DNA of 54,600 bases from Agrobacterium tumefaciens (lineage in GTDB: Bacteria; Pseudomonadota; Alphaproteobacteria; Rhizobiales; Rhizobiaceae). This document shows, piece after piece, positions 45,701 through 54,488 of this stretch (position 1 is the stretch's first letter; the number at the start of each line of letters is the position of its first letter). The stretch lies in the NCBI RefSeq assembly GCF_009649785.1, contig NZ_WJOK01000033.1, forward strand, positions 1-54,600. Reading direction: 5' to 3'. The notes beneath the pieces are model-generated. The model saw nothing but the letters and a program-made list of their open reading frames with translations, was not told the DNA's origin and did no database searches. A program made the position numbers and the translations under genes.

Positions 45701-45979
45701 GGTCAGCGTCAGCACGCCGTCCGATGTCGCCTGGCTGCCCATATAGAGCATGTCCTCGACGCCGTTGATCTGTTCTTCAAGCGGCGTGGCGACTGTTTCA
45801 GCGATGACGGCAGGGTTCGCACCGGGATAGGTGGCGCGGACGACGACGGATGGCGGCACGACTTCCGGATATTCGGAAATCGGCAGGGCGCGCATGCCGA
45901 GAAGGCCTGCGACCACGATCAGGATCGACAGCACGCCGGCGAAGACCGGCCTGTCGACAAAAAATCTGGAAATATTCAT
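42785..45979 (-). CDS. RND multidrug efflux permease (HAE-1, MexF/AcrB-like)
   Basis: A 1064-residue inner-membrane proton-drug antiporter of the trimeric RND type. The N-terminus MNISRFFVDRPVFAGVLSIL is classic. Proton-relay Asp410 and Asp411 are in helix 4 (GIVVDDAIVVVENVER). Two large periplasmic loops follow helices 1 and 7, and length matches MexF/AcrB. ATG 45979 has GAGGGGAC about seven bases upstream; a longer reading adds no signal. The membrane-fusion gene lies 114 bp upstream on the same strand. No outer-membrane factor gene is present here, so a remote TolC-like channel must complete the pump. Confidence 0.95.
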   Translation of the reverse strand: MNISRFFVDRPVFAGVLSILIVVAGLLGMRALPISEYPEVVPPSVVVRATYPGANPAVIAETVATPLEEQINGVEDMLYMGSQATSDGVLTLTVTFKLGTDPDKAQQLVQNRVSQAEPRLPAEVRALGITTVKSSPDFIMVVNLVSKTDAYDITYLRNYATLNVKDRLARIEGVGQVQVFGAGDYSMRVWLDPQKVAEHDLAASDVSDAIRQQNVQAAAGVIGASPSPNGVDLQLNVNAQGRLTTPEEFGNIIVKSGANGQITRLRDVARIELGAADYTLRSLLDGEPAVAIAVLQAPGSNSIEIADNVRATMDNLQLAMPDGVKYEIVYDTTKFVRSSIEKVVDTLLEAVGLVVLVVILFLQTWRASIIPLIAVPVSIIGTFAVMYAFGFSINALTLFGLVLAIGIVVDDAIVVVENVERNIENGLSPRDATYKAMREVSGPIIAIALVLVAVFVPLAFISGLSGQFYRQFALTIAISTVISAINSLTLSPALAALLLKEHDAPKDWLTRFMDRIFGWFFRGFNRAFGAASNGYGKTVGGLVTRKSLVMIVYMALVAATYGMFSAVPSGFVPAQDKQYLIGFAQLPDGATLDRTESVIKRMSDIAMQQPGVSHAIAFPGLSINGFTIGSNSGIVFAVLDDFENRKTPELSGGAIAMQLNQKFAGIQDAFIAMFPPPPVNGLGQTGGFKLQIEDRAGYGYQTLDEAAKAVIAKAYQTPELAGIFSSFQINVPQLFADLDRAKAEQLGVSVSDVFQTLQIYLGSLYVNDFNAFGRTYSVRVQADAQFRAHAEDIGRLKVRSSTGQMIPLSTLLKVDATTGPERTNRYNGFLAADINGGPAPGFSSGQAQAAIEKILAENLPAGIEYEWTDLTYQQILAGNSSLVVFPLALLLVYLVLAAQYESLTLPIAIILIVPLGVLAALTGVWLTGGDNNIFTQIGLVVLVGLSAKNAILIVEFARELEFEGRTPLQAAVEASRLRLRPILMTSLAFIMGVVPLVISTGAGAEMRAAMGVAVFSGMIGVTFFGIFMTPVFYVLVRKLSGNRPLIQHKQEEPANSDYKLEKAG

Positions 45980-46093
45980 ATCCAGTCCCCTCTCCGGGTA
46001 GATTTGGAAATGCAAGGACCGTTCCGGCGGCATCATGGCCGCCGGTGAGGGCCGGTTCTTTGTGAAATGCGTCTCGCCGGAGGCGGGACGGCG

Positions 46094-47284
46094 TTATTGC
46101 GAGGCGGCGACCTTGTCTTCCGCCTGCGGTGCGATGGTTGCACCGGGGCGAATGCGCTGCAGGCCGTTGACGACGATCGTATCGCCGGCGGCAAGGCCGC
46201 TGTCGATGATGCGCTGGCCGTCAGCCGGTGCGCCGGGCTTGATCTGGCGGTAGCTCACCTTGTTTTCGGCATCGACGACAAAGACGAACCGCTTGTCCTG
46301 ATCCGTGCCGATGGCGCGGTCGCTGATGACTATCCGGTTTTCCGGCTTCGGTTCACCCATGCGCACCCGCACGAACTGGCCGGGAATGAGCCTGCCATCA
46401 GGATTTTCGAAGACCGCACGCACACCAATGGTGCCGCTGGCGGAATCGACCTGGTTGTCGATGAGGTGCAGGGTGCCCTTGATCGGCGTGCCTTCATCCG
46501 AAAGCGTGCCGATTTCTACCGGGATCTGTTCGAGCGCGGGCAGGGCGTCGGTTGTCTTCGGCAGCTCGGACAGCGCTTTCGCTACCGTTCCTTCGCTGGC
46601 GTTGAAGCTGGCATAGATCGGGTTGACCGAAACCAGCGTCGTCAGGGCAGGCGATGTCGAGCCGGCGGCAACGAGGTTGCCGGCGGTGATTTCGATGCGG
46701 CCGACCCTGCCGGAAACCGGTGCAACGATTTCGGTGTAACCAAGATCGAGCTGAGCCGTCGTCAGCGTCGAGCGGGCGGCGCGAAGCTGGGCTTCGGCAT
46801 CCGCAAACGAGCTTTGCCGCTGGTCGAGATCGCTCTGGGAGATCGTGCGATTGTCGGAAAGCCTGCGGCCACGGTCGAGTTCCGTCTTGGCAAGGCTGAC
46901 CTTGGCTTCGGCGGAGGCGACCTGGGCTTCAGCACCTGCAACGGCTGCCTGATAGGGGGCCGGATCGATGGTGAAGAGGGGGTCGCCTTCCTTCACCAGC
47001 GCGCCTTCGCGGAAATGCACGGCCTTGATCTGGCCAGCGACGCGGGAGCGGATCTGCACGCGGTCGACGGCTTCGAGACGGCCGGAAAATTCTTCCCAGC
47101 GCATCACATCGCGGCTTTCCACCTTGGCGACGGTGACGGGAATAGCCGGCGTTTCGGCCGGGGTGGAAGCTGCCGTCGCATCACGGCTGGTGGGCAGGTC
47201 GAAAATGAGTGCCGCGGCTGCAACGGACATAGCAAGCCCGATACCGGCGCCCGTCAGGGCCCGGCGCTTTGTGGTCAGCGTCAT
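46094..47284 (-). CDS. RND efflux membrane-fusion protein (MexE-like)
   Basis: A 396-residue periplasmic adaptor. An N-terminal hydrophobic signal/anchor at about 11-28 is followed by the lipoyl-type half motif GRLEAVDRVQIRSRVAGQI, an alpha-helical hairpin (about 100-165) and a beta-barrel domain ending in FVRVRMGEP and GLQRIRPGA. There is no lipobox Cys, so it is anchored by the uncleaved helix or free. It links the RND permease to the outer-membrane channel. It is the first gene of the pump operon; a divergent LysR gene lies about 1 kb upstream. Confidence 0.93.
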   Translation of the reverse strand: MTLTTKRRALTGAGIGLAMSVAAAALIFDLPTSRDATAASTPAETPAIPVTVAKVESRDVMRWEEFSGRLEAVDRVQIRSRVAGQIKAVHFREGALVKEGDPLFTIDPAPYQAAVAGAEAQVASAEAKVSLAKTELDRGRRLSDNRTISQSDLDQRQSSFADAEAQLRAARSTLTTAQLDLGYTEIVAPVSGRVGRIEITAGNLVAAGSTSPALTTLVSVNPIYASFNASEGTVAKALSELPKTTDALPALEQIPVEIGTLSDEGTPIKGTLHLIDNQVDSASGTIGVRAVFENPDGRLIPGQFVRVRMGEPKPENRIVISDRAIGTDQDKRFVFVVDAENKVSYRQIKPGAPADGQRIIDSGLAAGDTIVVNGLQRIRPGATIAPQAEDKVAASQ

Positions 47285-47400
47285 GGGTTTCTCCTTGGCT
47301 CGGATCAGGAGCCGATCAGTTTCTCTATCTGTGTGTTTTGTCGCATGGTCCGAGCGTAAAACCGCTACGCACTTTTACTGGACATGCTCAAAATGCGATT

Positions 47401-48198
47401 TCAGTGTTTTATGTGGTCAACGAAGGTCTTGAACTCCGAACAGACGGATGGGACCCATCCGCCGCCCTTTCCTTGATAAAGCCCCGTCCAGCCAATACCG
47501 GCGGGGAAAACATGCTGCCGGACGCTGACACCGGAGGCGATGAGCCTGTCGGCATAACCGACCGTTTCGTCGCGCAGAGGGTCGTCCTCGGCGGTAAAGA
47601 TCAGCGCCGGCGCCACCCGGTTCAGTCGCGTACACTGGCAGGGCGCGGCATAGGGGTGAAAAAACCCGCAGGCCTTGGCAAGGTAATGGCTCCAGCCATC
47701 CGCCCAGCGCTGGCGCATGCCGATCCTGTCCGCATCGCGGAAGGATTCCGTCGTCATCATCGGGTCGATCATGGGCGACAGAAGTATTTGACCGGCAAGC
47801 TTGCCCGGCATGCGGTCCCGCGCCTTCAGCGCAAGCCCAGCCGCCACATTGCCACCAGCCTCTTCGCCGGCCACAAACAGCAGCGATTTCGCGCCGCCAT
47901 AATGCTTGCGGTCCCGGCTCAGGTGATCCAGCGCTTCGAAGGCACAATCGATCACCATCGGAAACTCGTTGCCGGACGACTTGCTATAGTCGGCCTCGAC
48001 GACGATCGCGCCGCTTTCGGCGAGCGCGCGTGCCACCGGAAGCTCCGGGCAATTGCCGCCCTTTTCAAGAAACGAGCCGCCGCGCAAATAAAGGACCACA
48101 GGCGGGTTGGTGCACAGGCCGGCACTTTCATATCGGCGCACGGAAAGCTGGGACGCCGAGCCCCCACAGCCTTCTATATTTTCCCAGTGCGCTTTCAT
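47401..48198 (-). CDS. alpha/beta-hydrolase-fold protein lacking catalytic Ser and His
   Basis: A 265-residue protein of the hormone-sensitive-lipase-like hydrolase family by its layout: VVLYLRGGSF (where HGGG forms the oxyanion hole), VEADYS, FVAGEEAGGNVAA and IFTAEDDPLRDE. The nucleophile elbow normally reads GDSAGG; here Glu113 replaces Ser. The oxyanion His is Arg39, and the C-terminal catalytic His is missing (FPAGIGWTGLY). The Asp206 position is kept. The frame is intact, so this looks like a preserved pseudoenzyme, not a decaying gene. It lies between the efflux operon and a divergent LysR gene. Confidence 0.75.
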   Translation of the reverse strand: MKAHWENIEGCGGSASQLSVRRYESAGLCTNPPVVLYLRGGSFLEKGGNCPELPVARALAESGAIVVEADYSKSSGNEFPMVIDCAFEALDHLSRDRKHYGGAKSLLFVAGEEAGGNVAAGLALKARDRMPGKLAGQILLSPMIDPMMTTESFRDADRIGMRQRWADGWSHYLAKACGFFHPYAAPCQCTRLNRVAPALIFTAEDDPLRDETVGYADRLIASGVSVRQHVFPAGIGWTGLYQGKGGGWVPSVCSEFKTFVDHIKH

Positions 48199-48332
48199 CT
48201 GATCCGGTCCCGTGCGCCGCCATCAGCAGCTCACCATATTTGCAAAATCTGAAATTCATATTATTGTTCGGGAGAAAACGATCAAGTACGTCAAAATGAA
48301 AACACTATTCCAAAAAAACGGATAATAGCGAC

Positions 48333-49232
48333 ATGGATCAGCTTTCCGCCATGCGGGTATTCACTCGCGTCGTCGAAACCGGCAATTTCAGCCGCGCCGC
48401 GACCGCGCTTAACATGCCCAAAACCACCGTCACCAACATGGTCCAGGCGCTGGAGGCGCATTTACATACCACGCTTCTCAACCGCACAACGCGGCGGGTG
48501 ATGCTGACGACGGACGGCGCTCTCTATTATGAGCGGGCCTCGCAGATTCTGTCGGAAATCGAAGAGCTTGATGGCAGCATGTCCAGCGCGCAGGTGCAGC
48601 CGTCTGGCCGGTTGCGGGTGGAAATGGCCGGTGTCTTCGCGGACCTCGTGGTTATTCCACATCTTTGCGAATTTTACCAGCGCTATCCGCAAATCCGGCT
48701 CGATCTCGGCGTCGGCGACCGTCTGGTCGATTATATCGCGGAGAATGTCGATTGCGCGCTGCGGGTCGGCACCTTGCGGGATCAATCCCTTATTGCGCGC
48801 AAGGTCGGCGAGCTGAAATTCGAAACCTTCGCCTCTCCCCTGTACATAGAGAGTTTCGGCATGCCGCAACAGCCTGAAGATCTCGAAAACGGACATCATT
48901 CCGTGGGATATTTCAATGCCACCACGGGCCAGATCATGCCGATCTCATTCGACAACGGGCTTCGCAGCGTCGAGATTACGCCCAACTATGTCGTGTCGGT
49001 CAATGACAGCCGCACCTATCTCAACGCCGCGCTGGCGGGCATGGGCATGGTGCAGCTGCCCGTTTTCATGGTCAAGGATGCGCTTGCGCGTGGTGAGCTT
49101 GTGCCGGTTCTGCCGGAATGGCGGCGCGAACCGATGCCGATCTATGTGGTCTACCCACAGACGAGGCACGTCACCAACAAGGTCCGTGTCTTCGTGGACT
49201 GGCTGGCGAAGATGGTTCACAGCCTGGTCTGA
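48333..49232 (+). CDS. LysR family transcriptional regulator
   Basis: A 299-residue LysR regulator. The helix-turn-helix reads FTRVVETGNFSRAATALNMPKTTVTNMVQALE at residues 10-41, followed by the two-lobed effector domain. It is the CrgA/PecT-like subgroup with TTRRVMLT after the DNA-binding domain. It is divergent from the hydrolase-fold gene (134 bp apart) and upstream of the MexEF-like operon; in Pseudomonas, MexEF is activated by the LysR protein MexT, so control of the pump is plausible but not shown. Confidence 0.9.
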   Translation: MDQLSAMRVFTRVVETGNFSRAATALNMPKTTVTNMVQALEAHLHTTLLNRTTRRVMLTTDGALYYERASQILSEIEELDGSMSSAQVQPSGRLRVEMAGVFADLVVIPHLCEFYQRYPQIRLDLGVGDRLVDYIAENVDCALRVGTLRDQSLIARKVGELKFETFASPLYIESFGMPQQPEDLENGHHSVGYFNATTGQIMPISFDNGLRSVEITPNYVVSVNDSRTYLNAALAGMGMVQLPVFMVKDALARGELVPVLPEWRREPMPIYVVYPQTRHVTNKVRVFVDWLAKMVHSLV

Positions 49233-49241
49233 GGCGGCTAG

Positions 49242-50141
49242 TCACCGCCCGACCTTTGCCGCGATAAAATCGATAAAGGCGCGTACGCGGGCGGCCAGGT
49301 GATCATGTCCGGCATAAACGGCGTGGATCACCTCCATGTCGCCCGGATTGTAATCCTCGAGCACCGGCACGAGCAGACCGGCCTCGATATCCGGCTCGAC
49401 ATGAAACTCTCCGACCCTTCCCAGCCCAAGGCCCGTCAGGCACAGCCTACGCATTGCCATGCCGCTGTTGACCGAGGCGTTGCCGGTCACGGGAAGGCGG
49501 TAGACCTCTGTCGTGCCGGGATCACGAAAAGGCCATTCGTTGAGGCTGCGACTGAAATTGAAGCTGATGCAATTGTGTTGGGCCAGATCCTGCGGCTTTT
49601 CCGGCATGCCATGTTTTTCTATATAGGCAGGGGAGGCGACGATGATCCGGCGGACCTCTTTCAGCTTTCTTGCCTTGAGGGACGAATCCGCCATCCCGCC
49701 GGATCGTATCGCAATATCGGTGCGCTCCTCGATCAGGCTGATGACGCCGTCGGTTAGCGAGATATCCAGTTCGATTTCCGGATAAAGAGATAAAAACTCC
49801 GGTGCGAGCGGCAGAAGATACCTTTCGCCGAAGCCCAGCGTGGCGTTGACACGCAGTAGCCCCCGCGGCACCACCTTGCCGCCGCCTGCTACGATCTGCT
49901 CCGTATCGGCGATGTCGGCCAGAATGCGCCTTGCCCGGGAAAGATAGATTTCCCCCTCCGGCGTCAGCGTCACCACGCGGGTGGAGCGAGCGAGAAGGCG
50001 GGTGCCGAGGCGGTCTTCAATGCGGGTGACAAGTTTGCTCACCGCCGAGGGTGAAAGCTTGAGCCTGCGCCCGGCTGCGGAAAAACTCCCCAGCTCGGCT
50101 GCCGCCACGAAGACTTCCATTTCTCCGGCCCTGTTGTCCAT
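49242..50141 (-). CDS. LysR family transcriptional regulator
   Basis: A 299-residue LysR protein with helix-turn-helix FVAAAELGSFSAAGRRLKLSPSAVSKLVTRIE at residues 11-42 and a substrate-binding-like domain. It is divergent from the MFS exporter and aldo/keto reductase pair across 162 bp; this arrangement usually means the regulator controls the divergent pair. Its stop codon is ten bases from the preceding LysR gene's stop codon (convergent). Confidence 0.91.
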   Translation of the reverse strand: MDNRAGEMEVFVAAAELGSFSAAGRRLKLSPSAVSKLVTRIEDRLGTRLLARSTRVVTLTPEGEIYLSRARRILADIADTEQIVAGGGKVVPRGLLRVNATLGFGERYLLPLAPEFLSLYPEIELDISLTDGVISLIEERTDIAIRSGGMADSSLKARKLKEVRRIIVASPAYIEKHGMPEKPQDLAQHNCISFNFSRSLNEWPFRDPGTTEVYRLPVTGNASVNSGMAMRRLCLTGLGLGRVGEFHVEPDIEAGLLVPVLEDYNPGDMEVIHAVYAGHDHLAARVRAFIDFIAAKVGR

Positions 50142-50184
50142 CGCTGCACCACTTGTGAAATTAATTCAAAGGCTTTTATCCAAT

Positions 50185-50204
50185 CTTGCTGATTATCATG
50201 CAAG
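50185..50204. promoter_or_regulatory. candidate LysR-binding inverted repeat
   Basis: CTTGC and GCAAG, perfect arms around TGATTATCAT, contain a T-N11-A pattern typical of LysR boxes. It is centred in the gap between the LysR gene and the divergent MFS exporter gene. Confidence 0.45.
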
Positions 50205-50303
50205 TCCCCTTCGCCCATATTGCAATCACACAGTTGATCCAACCGGACAGCACCCGCTGTCCATAACGCCCGCGATCCCGCTCCGGGCGAAGAGGTACTC
50301 GTC

Positions 50304-51485
50304 ATGCCATTGGCCATATTTGCCTTGACGATCGCGGCTTACGCGATCGGAACCACGGAGTTTGTCATCGTCGGTCTTTTGCCGACGGTCGCCGCAGATC
50401 TCCACATTACCCTGCCGCTTGCCGGCCTTATCGTCAGCGTTTACGCGCTGGGTGTCACTTTCGGTGCGCCGATCCTGACTGCGCTGACCGGCAAGATCGA
50501 AAGAAAGCCGCTGCTGCTGGGTCTGATGGCGCTGTTCGTCGTCGGTAATGTCGCAGCCGCCGTGTCGCCAAGCTATGAGACGCTTCTGGTCGCGCGGGTG
50601 CTTTCCGCCTTCGCCCATGGCGTGTTCTTCTCCGTTGGCGCCACCATCGCCGCCGATCTCGTGCCGGAAAACCGCCGTGGCTCGGCGATTGCCATGATGT
50701 TCATGGGTTTGACCGTCGCCATCGTCACCGGCGTGCCGATCGGTACCTATATCGGGCAGATTTTCGGCTGGCGCGCCACCTTCTGGGCGGTTGCAGGTCT
50801 TGGTGTCATCGCCTTTGCCGGTATCGCGGCCCTGTTGCCGGGCACGCTGAAGAAAGCGCCGCCCGCCAGCCTTCTCGATCAGGTGCGTGTGCTGGGTTCC
50901 GGCCGACTGCTCATCGTTTTCGCCATGACCGCACTTGGTTACGGCGGCACCTTCGTCGCCTTCACCTTTCTGGCGCCGATCCTTCAGGATGTCACAGGCT
51001 TCTCCGAAAAGAGCGTCGGCCTGATCCTTGTGCTCTACGGCATCGCCATTGCCGCCGGTAACATCGGTGGCGGCAAAATCGCCAACCACAATCCGGTCAA
51101 GGCGTTGATCGGCCTCTTTCTGGCACAAGCCATCGTGCTTCTGGTCTTTTCCTTCACCGCCGTCTCGCCGGTTCTGACCCTGATCACGCTGGTGGCGCTC
51201 GGCTTCCTGTCCTTCGCCAACGTTCCCGGCCTGCAGCTTTATGTGGTGCAGCTGGCCAAGGAACACCGCCCCGGCGCTGTCGATGTCGCCTCGGCGCTCA
51301 ATATCGCCGCCTTCAATCTCGGCATCGCGATTGGTGCGTGGCTTGGCGGTCTGGTGGTGGAATCGCCGATGGGCCTTGCCGCAACCCCATGGGTCGGCGC
51401 CATCCTTGTCGCCATTGCCCTCATTCTCACCCTCTGGAGCAGTGCACTCGACCGTCGCGCCTCGCTCTCGCTGAAGACCGCCTGA
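50304..51485 (+). CDS. MFS efflux transporter (AraJ/drug:H+ antiporter type)
   Basis: A 393-residue, 12-helix major facilitator exporter. Features are the N-terminal AYAIGTTEFVIVGLLPTVAADL, VYALGVTFGAPILTALTGKI and antiporter motif C-like GVPIGTYIGQIFGWRATFW, which match the AraJ/CmlA-like branch. The ATG at 50304 has GAGG ten bases upstream. It probably exports a small molecule or drug. An aldo/keto reductase gene follows in the same direction, 66 bp away. Confidence 0.91.
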   Translation: MPLAIFALTIAAYAIGTTEFVIVGLLPTVAADLHITLPLAGLIVSVYALGVTFGAPILTALTGKIERKPLLLGLMALFVVGNVAAAVSPSYETLLVARVLSAFAHGVFFSVGATIAADLVPENRRGSAIAMMFMGLTVAIVTGVPIGTYIGQIFGWRATFWAVAGLGVIAFAGIAALLPGTLKKAPPASLLDQVRVLGSGRLLIVFAMTALGYGGTFVAFTFLAPILQDVTGFSEKSVGLILVLYGIAIAAGNIGGGKIANHNPVKALIGLFLAQAIVLLVFSFTAVSPVLTLITLVALGFLSFANVPGLQLYVVQLAKEHRPGAVDVASALNIAAFNLGIAIGAWLGGLVVESPMGLAATPWVGAILVAIALILTLWSSALDRRASLSLKTA

Positions 51486-51500
51486 GTTTTTCATATAAAT

Positions 51501-51528
51501 CCCGGCCACTGCCTAAGGGCTGGCCGGG
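51501..51528 (+). promoter_or_regulatory. intergenic hairpin between MFS and aldo/keto reductase genes
   Basis: CCCGGCCA (51501-51508) and TGGCCGGG (51521-51528) are perfect complements. The stem ends 24 bases before the reductase ATG and is not followed by a T-run. It may act as an mRNA stability or partial-termination element. Confidence 0.45.
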
Positions 51529-51551
51529 TGTACCCTAAAAGGAGAAAATAT

Positions 51552-52385
51552 ATGTTTGATGTCACCGCCAAAGGCGCATCGATCCCGGTGCTTGGCTTCG
51601 GTACCTTCCGTATTCCCGGCCCCGATGTTCTTCGGATCGTTCCGCATGCCCTGAAGGCCGGCTTTCGCCATATCGATACCGCACAGATTTACGGTAATGA
51701 GGCCGAAGTCGGCGAAGCCATTGCCGGTTCCGGCGTGGCACGCAGCGATATCTTCCTGACCACCAAGGTCTGGGTGGAGAACTACAGGCACGATGCCTTT
51801 CTTGCCTCCGTCGATGAGAGCCTGAAAAAACTGAAGACCGATTATGTCGATCTCCTGCTTCTGCACTGGCCGAACGAGGCGGTAACGCTGGCCGAGCAGA
51901 TCGGCGCGCTGAACGCGGTTCGCGACGCCGGCAAGGTTCGCCATATCGGCGTGTCCAATTTCAATACGGCGCTGATGGCTGAGGCGGTCAGTTTGTCAAA
52001 GGCACCGATCGTCACCAATCAGATCGAATACCATCCCTATATCGATCAGGATGTGGTGATCGCGGCGGCCAAGGCTGCCGGCATGTCGGTGACGGGTTAT
52101 TACGGTATGGCCGACGGCAAGGTTTTTGCCGATCCGGTTCTAAAGGACATCGCCGCAAGCCGGGGCAAGTCGGTGGCGCAGGTGGTGCTGCGCTGGCTCG
52201 TGCAGCAGCAGGGTGTGATTGCGCTTTCGAAGACGGTGAGCGAAGCCCGTGTTGATGAAAACCTTGCGATCTTCGATTTCACGCTGTCGGTCGCTGAGAC
52301 GGATGCGATCCGCGCTCTTGCTCGACCGGATGGCCGTATCGTCTCGCCGGACGGGCTTGCACCGGTATGGGACGCGGCTGCCTGA
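51552..52385 (+). CDS. aldo/keto reductase (DkgB-like, AKR5 type)
   Basis: A 277-residue NADPH-dependent oxidoreductase. The catalytic tetrad is complete: Asp42, Tyr47, Lys72 and His105 (HIDTAQIYGNE, TTKVW, LLLLHWPN). It resembles 2,5-diketo-D-gluconate reductase B and methylglyoxal reductases. Strong Shine-Dalgarno AAAAGGAGAAA before the ATG. It is probably co-transcribed with the MFS exporter and controlled by the divergent LysR, perhaps in carbonyl detoxification. Confidence 0.93.
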   Translation: MFDVTAKGASIPVLGFGTFRIPGPDVLRIVPHALKAGFRHIDTAQIYGNEAEVGEAIAGSGVARSDIFLTTKVWVENYRHDAFLASVDESLKKLKTDYVDLLLLHWPNEAVTLAEQIGALNAVRDAGKVRHIGVSNFNTALMAEAVSLSKAPIVTNQIEYHPYIDQDVVIAAAKAAGMSVTGYYGMADGKVFADPVLKDIAASRGKSVAQVVLRWLVQQQGVIALSKTVSEARVDENLAIFDFTLSVAETDAIRALARPDGRIVSPDGLAPVWDAAA

Positions 52386-52422
52386 CAGTTGCCAATGGGT
52401 GTGGGTGGAATTCCTCCTGGTG

Positions 52423-52465
52423 CCGTCACGCGGGTCTAGCCGGCATGACGGAGGAGCGGTTTTCA
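52423..52465. repeat. mosaic palindromic repeat, copy D (short)
   Basis: A 29-bp core with CCGTCA and TGACGG ends (52423-52451), matching the termini of copy A but lacking its middle. The flank GAGGAGCGGTTTTC is shared with copy A apart from one base. It looks like an internally deleted copy. Confidence 0.7.
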
Positions 52466-52482
52466 CTGATATAGATAACCTT

Positions 52483-52513
52483 AAGACACCCGGATAAGCT
52501 ATCCGGGTGTCTT
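52483..52513. terminator. bidirectional terminator between aldo/keto reductase and chemoreceptor genes
   Basis: AAGACACCCGGATA and TATCCGGGTGTCTT form a perfect 14-bp stem with loop AGC. It lies in the 141-bp gap between two convergent genes and can terminate both. Confidence 0.85.
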
Positions 52514-52526
52514 CTGAGAGAGTGGA

Positions 52527-54488
52527 TCAGAATTCGCCCCAAGTCTGATCTTTCGAGGCCGTGGATACGCCGAGCGCTGCGGCCACCTGGCCGATCATGC
52601 GACGCGCCGGGGATGGTCTCGGCTGTGCGTTGTCCGCAACGCGCACCGGCGCTGAAGGCTTATATGCGGTTCTAGCCGTGCTGGTGCTGGCCATTGCGCC
52701 ATCCAGCTTGAACTGGCCGACGATCTGGCGGAGTTTTTCGGCATCACCGGCAAGCGATGCGCTGGAGGCCGTCGCCCTTTCGACCATCGCGGCATTGTGC
52801 TGCGTGACCTGGTCCATCTGGTTCACCGCGCTGTTGACCTCGGCCAACCCGACCGACTGTTCCCTTGCGGATGTCGCGATGGCGTCGAGTTGTGTATTGA
52901 TGGCGATGACGTGACTTTCAATGATCTTCAGGGCGTCGCCGGTTGCGGTCACGAGTTTCACGCCGTTCTGCACTTCGTCGGCGGAATTGCGGATAAGCTC
53001 CTTGATTTCCTTGGCCGCTTGCGCCGAGCGCTGGGCCAATTCACGCACTTCCTGTGCCACAACCGCAAAGCCCTTGCCTGCCTCGCCCGCACGGGCCGCC
53101 TCGACGCCGGCGTTGAGTGCCAGAAGATTGGTCTGGAAGGCAATCTCGTCGATGACGCCTATGATGTTGGAAATCTGGCTTGAAGAGCTTTCTATGCGCT
53201 TCATGGCATCGACCGCAGTTGCCACGACCTGACCGGATGTCTGCGCGGATCTGTTGGCCTCGACCGCCACGATCCGCGCCTCCTCAGTCCGTCTGGTCGA
53301 ATTGCTGACGTTGCTGGTTATCTGGTCGAGCGCTGCGGCTGTTTCTTCCAGCGATGCGGCTTGGGTTTCCGTGCGTTGCGACAGGTCGCTCGCACTCGAA
53401 CCCAACTCGCGAGAGCCGTTGTCGATCGTGGCCGTGACATCGGCAACGGACAGCAGTGTTTTGCTAAGCTGGTTTACGGCGATATTGAAGTCCGCACGCA
53501 GGCTTTCGAATTCTGCGGAGAAAGGCGTTTTCAGCTGGTAGGACAGGTCGCCATTGGCCATATGCTTCAGACCTTCGGCAAGGCCGCTGGTCGCTTCCGC
53601 CATTTCGGCGGCGCGCCTGCGATCAATATCGGCGGTTCTTTGACGCTCTGCCTCGGACTGGTTACGCACCTGCGCCGCATCCGCTTCCAGCCGGCGGGCC
53701 TTCAATTCGTTATCCTTGAAGACCTCAACGGCCTTTGCCATCGTGCCGACCTCGTCGCGCCGGTCCGTTCCCTCGACATTGACGGACAGGTTACCCTCCG
53801 CAAGCGTTTGCATCGTGCCGACAAGACCCCGGATCGGCGTGACAAGCCAGCTGCTGATCGCGAAATATCCGATGACGACGACGGTGATGAAGCCGAGGAC
53901 GACCGCCGCGACGGTAATCAGTGCAGTCCGTTGGCTTATGTCGCTCAGATCATCGCTCTGCTGGGCGCTACGGTTCGAAATATCAGTGGCTATCTGTGTA
54001 AGTTTCGCGCCGATCTTGGCAAAGACTGGCTGGCACTCGGTGCCAAACGCTTTTTGCGACGCAAGTGCCTCATCCACGGTTGATGCGGTTCGGCCCAGGT
54101 GCCAGGCGTTCTTGCACGTCACGTTATAGAGCGTCGTCACGTCGTCCTTGAGTACGCGCAGGCGGTTGTCTTCGGGGATATTGGCGATGGCTCCATCCAT
54201 CGATACCATGAACTTGTCGCGTGTGGCCTTCACCTCAGCTTCGGCAGCGGCATTACCCTGTTCCGTAAAGGCGATCATCATATCGGCCAAAGCCGCACGC
54301 CCGTTCAGCAGTTCTTGGTTCGCGAGTGCCAAATTCAAGGCCGCTGCGCTGTCACGCGCAATAAGGTCACTATAACTTCCATCGATCGATTTGATCTGTA
54401 TGGCGGAGTAGGCCGCAATCAGGATTACACATACGCCGAATAGCGCAAATACCGTCAAAAACTTTCCGACAACGGGAATATTTCTCAT
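52527..54488 (-). CDS. methyl-accepting chemotaxis protein
   Basis: A 653-residue chemoreceptor. Helix 1 is at about 7-29, a periplasmic four-helix-type sensor domain spans about 30-185, and helix 2 is at about 188-210. A HAMP domain follows ([21 protein letters not shown]), then a second HAMP-like segment (about 310-350, GDLSYQL) and the signalling domain with the hairpin tip [26 protein letters not shown]. The C-terminus ends TWGEF, a variant of the NWETF/WEEF-type pentapeptide that tethers CheR/CheB. ATG 54488 has GGGAG nine bases upstream. The ligand is unknown. Confidence 0.94.
   Translation of the reverse strand: MRNIPVVGKFLTVFALFGVCVILIAAYSAIQIKSIDGSYSDLIARDSAAALNLALANQELLNGRAALADMMIAFTEQGNAAAEAEVKATRDKFMVSMDGAIANIPEDNRLRVLKDDVTTLYNVTCKNAWHLGRTASTVDEALASQKAFGTECQPVFAKIGAKLTQIATDISNRSAQQSDDLSDISQRTALITVAAVVLGFITVVVIGYFAISSWLVTPIRGLVGTMQTLAEGNLSVNVEGTDRRDEVGTMAKAVEVFKDNELKARRLEADAAQVRNQSEAERQRTADIDRRRAAEMAEATSGLAEGLKHMANGDLSYQLKTPFSAEFESLRADFNIAVNQLSKTLLSVADVTATIDNGSRELGSSASDLSQRTETQAASLEETAAALDQITSNVSNSTRRTEEARIVAVEANRSAQTSGQVVATAVDAMKRIESSSSQISNIIGVIDEIAFQTNLLALNAGVEAARAGEAGKGFAVVAQEVRELAQRSAQAAKEIKELIRNSADEVQNGVKLVTATGDALKIIESHVIAINTQLDAIATSAREQSVGLAEVNSAVNQMDQVTQHNAAMVERATASSASLAGDAEKLRQIVGQFKLDGAMASTSTARTAYKPSAPVRVADNAQPRPSPARRMIGQVAAALGVSTASKDQTWGEF

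Noticed and set aside
42785..47284. Naming the pump after a characterised Agrobacterium system (for example IfeAB or AmeABC)
   Set aside because: There is no adjacent TetR gene or outer-membrane gene, and I cannot tell the paralogues apart from memory, so only the MexEF-like class is given.
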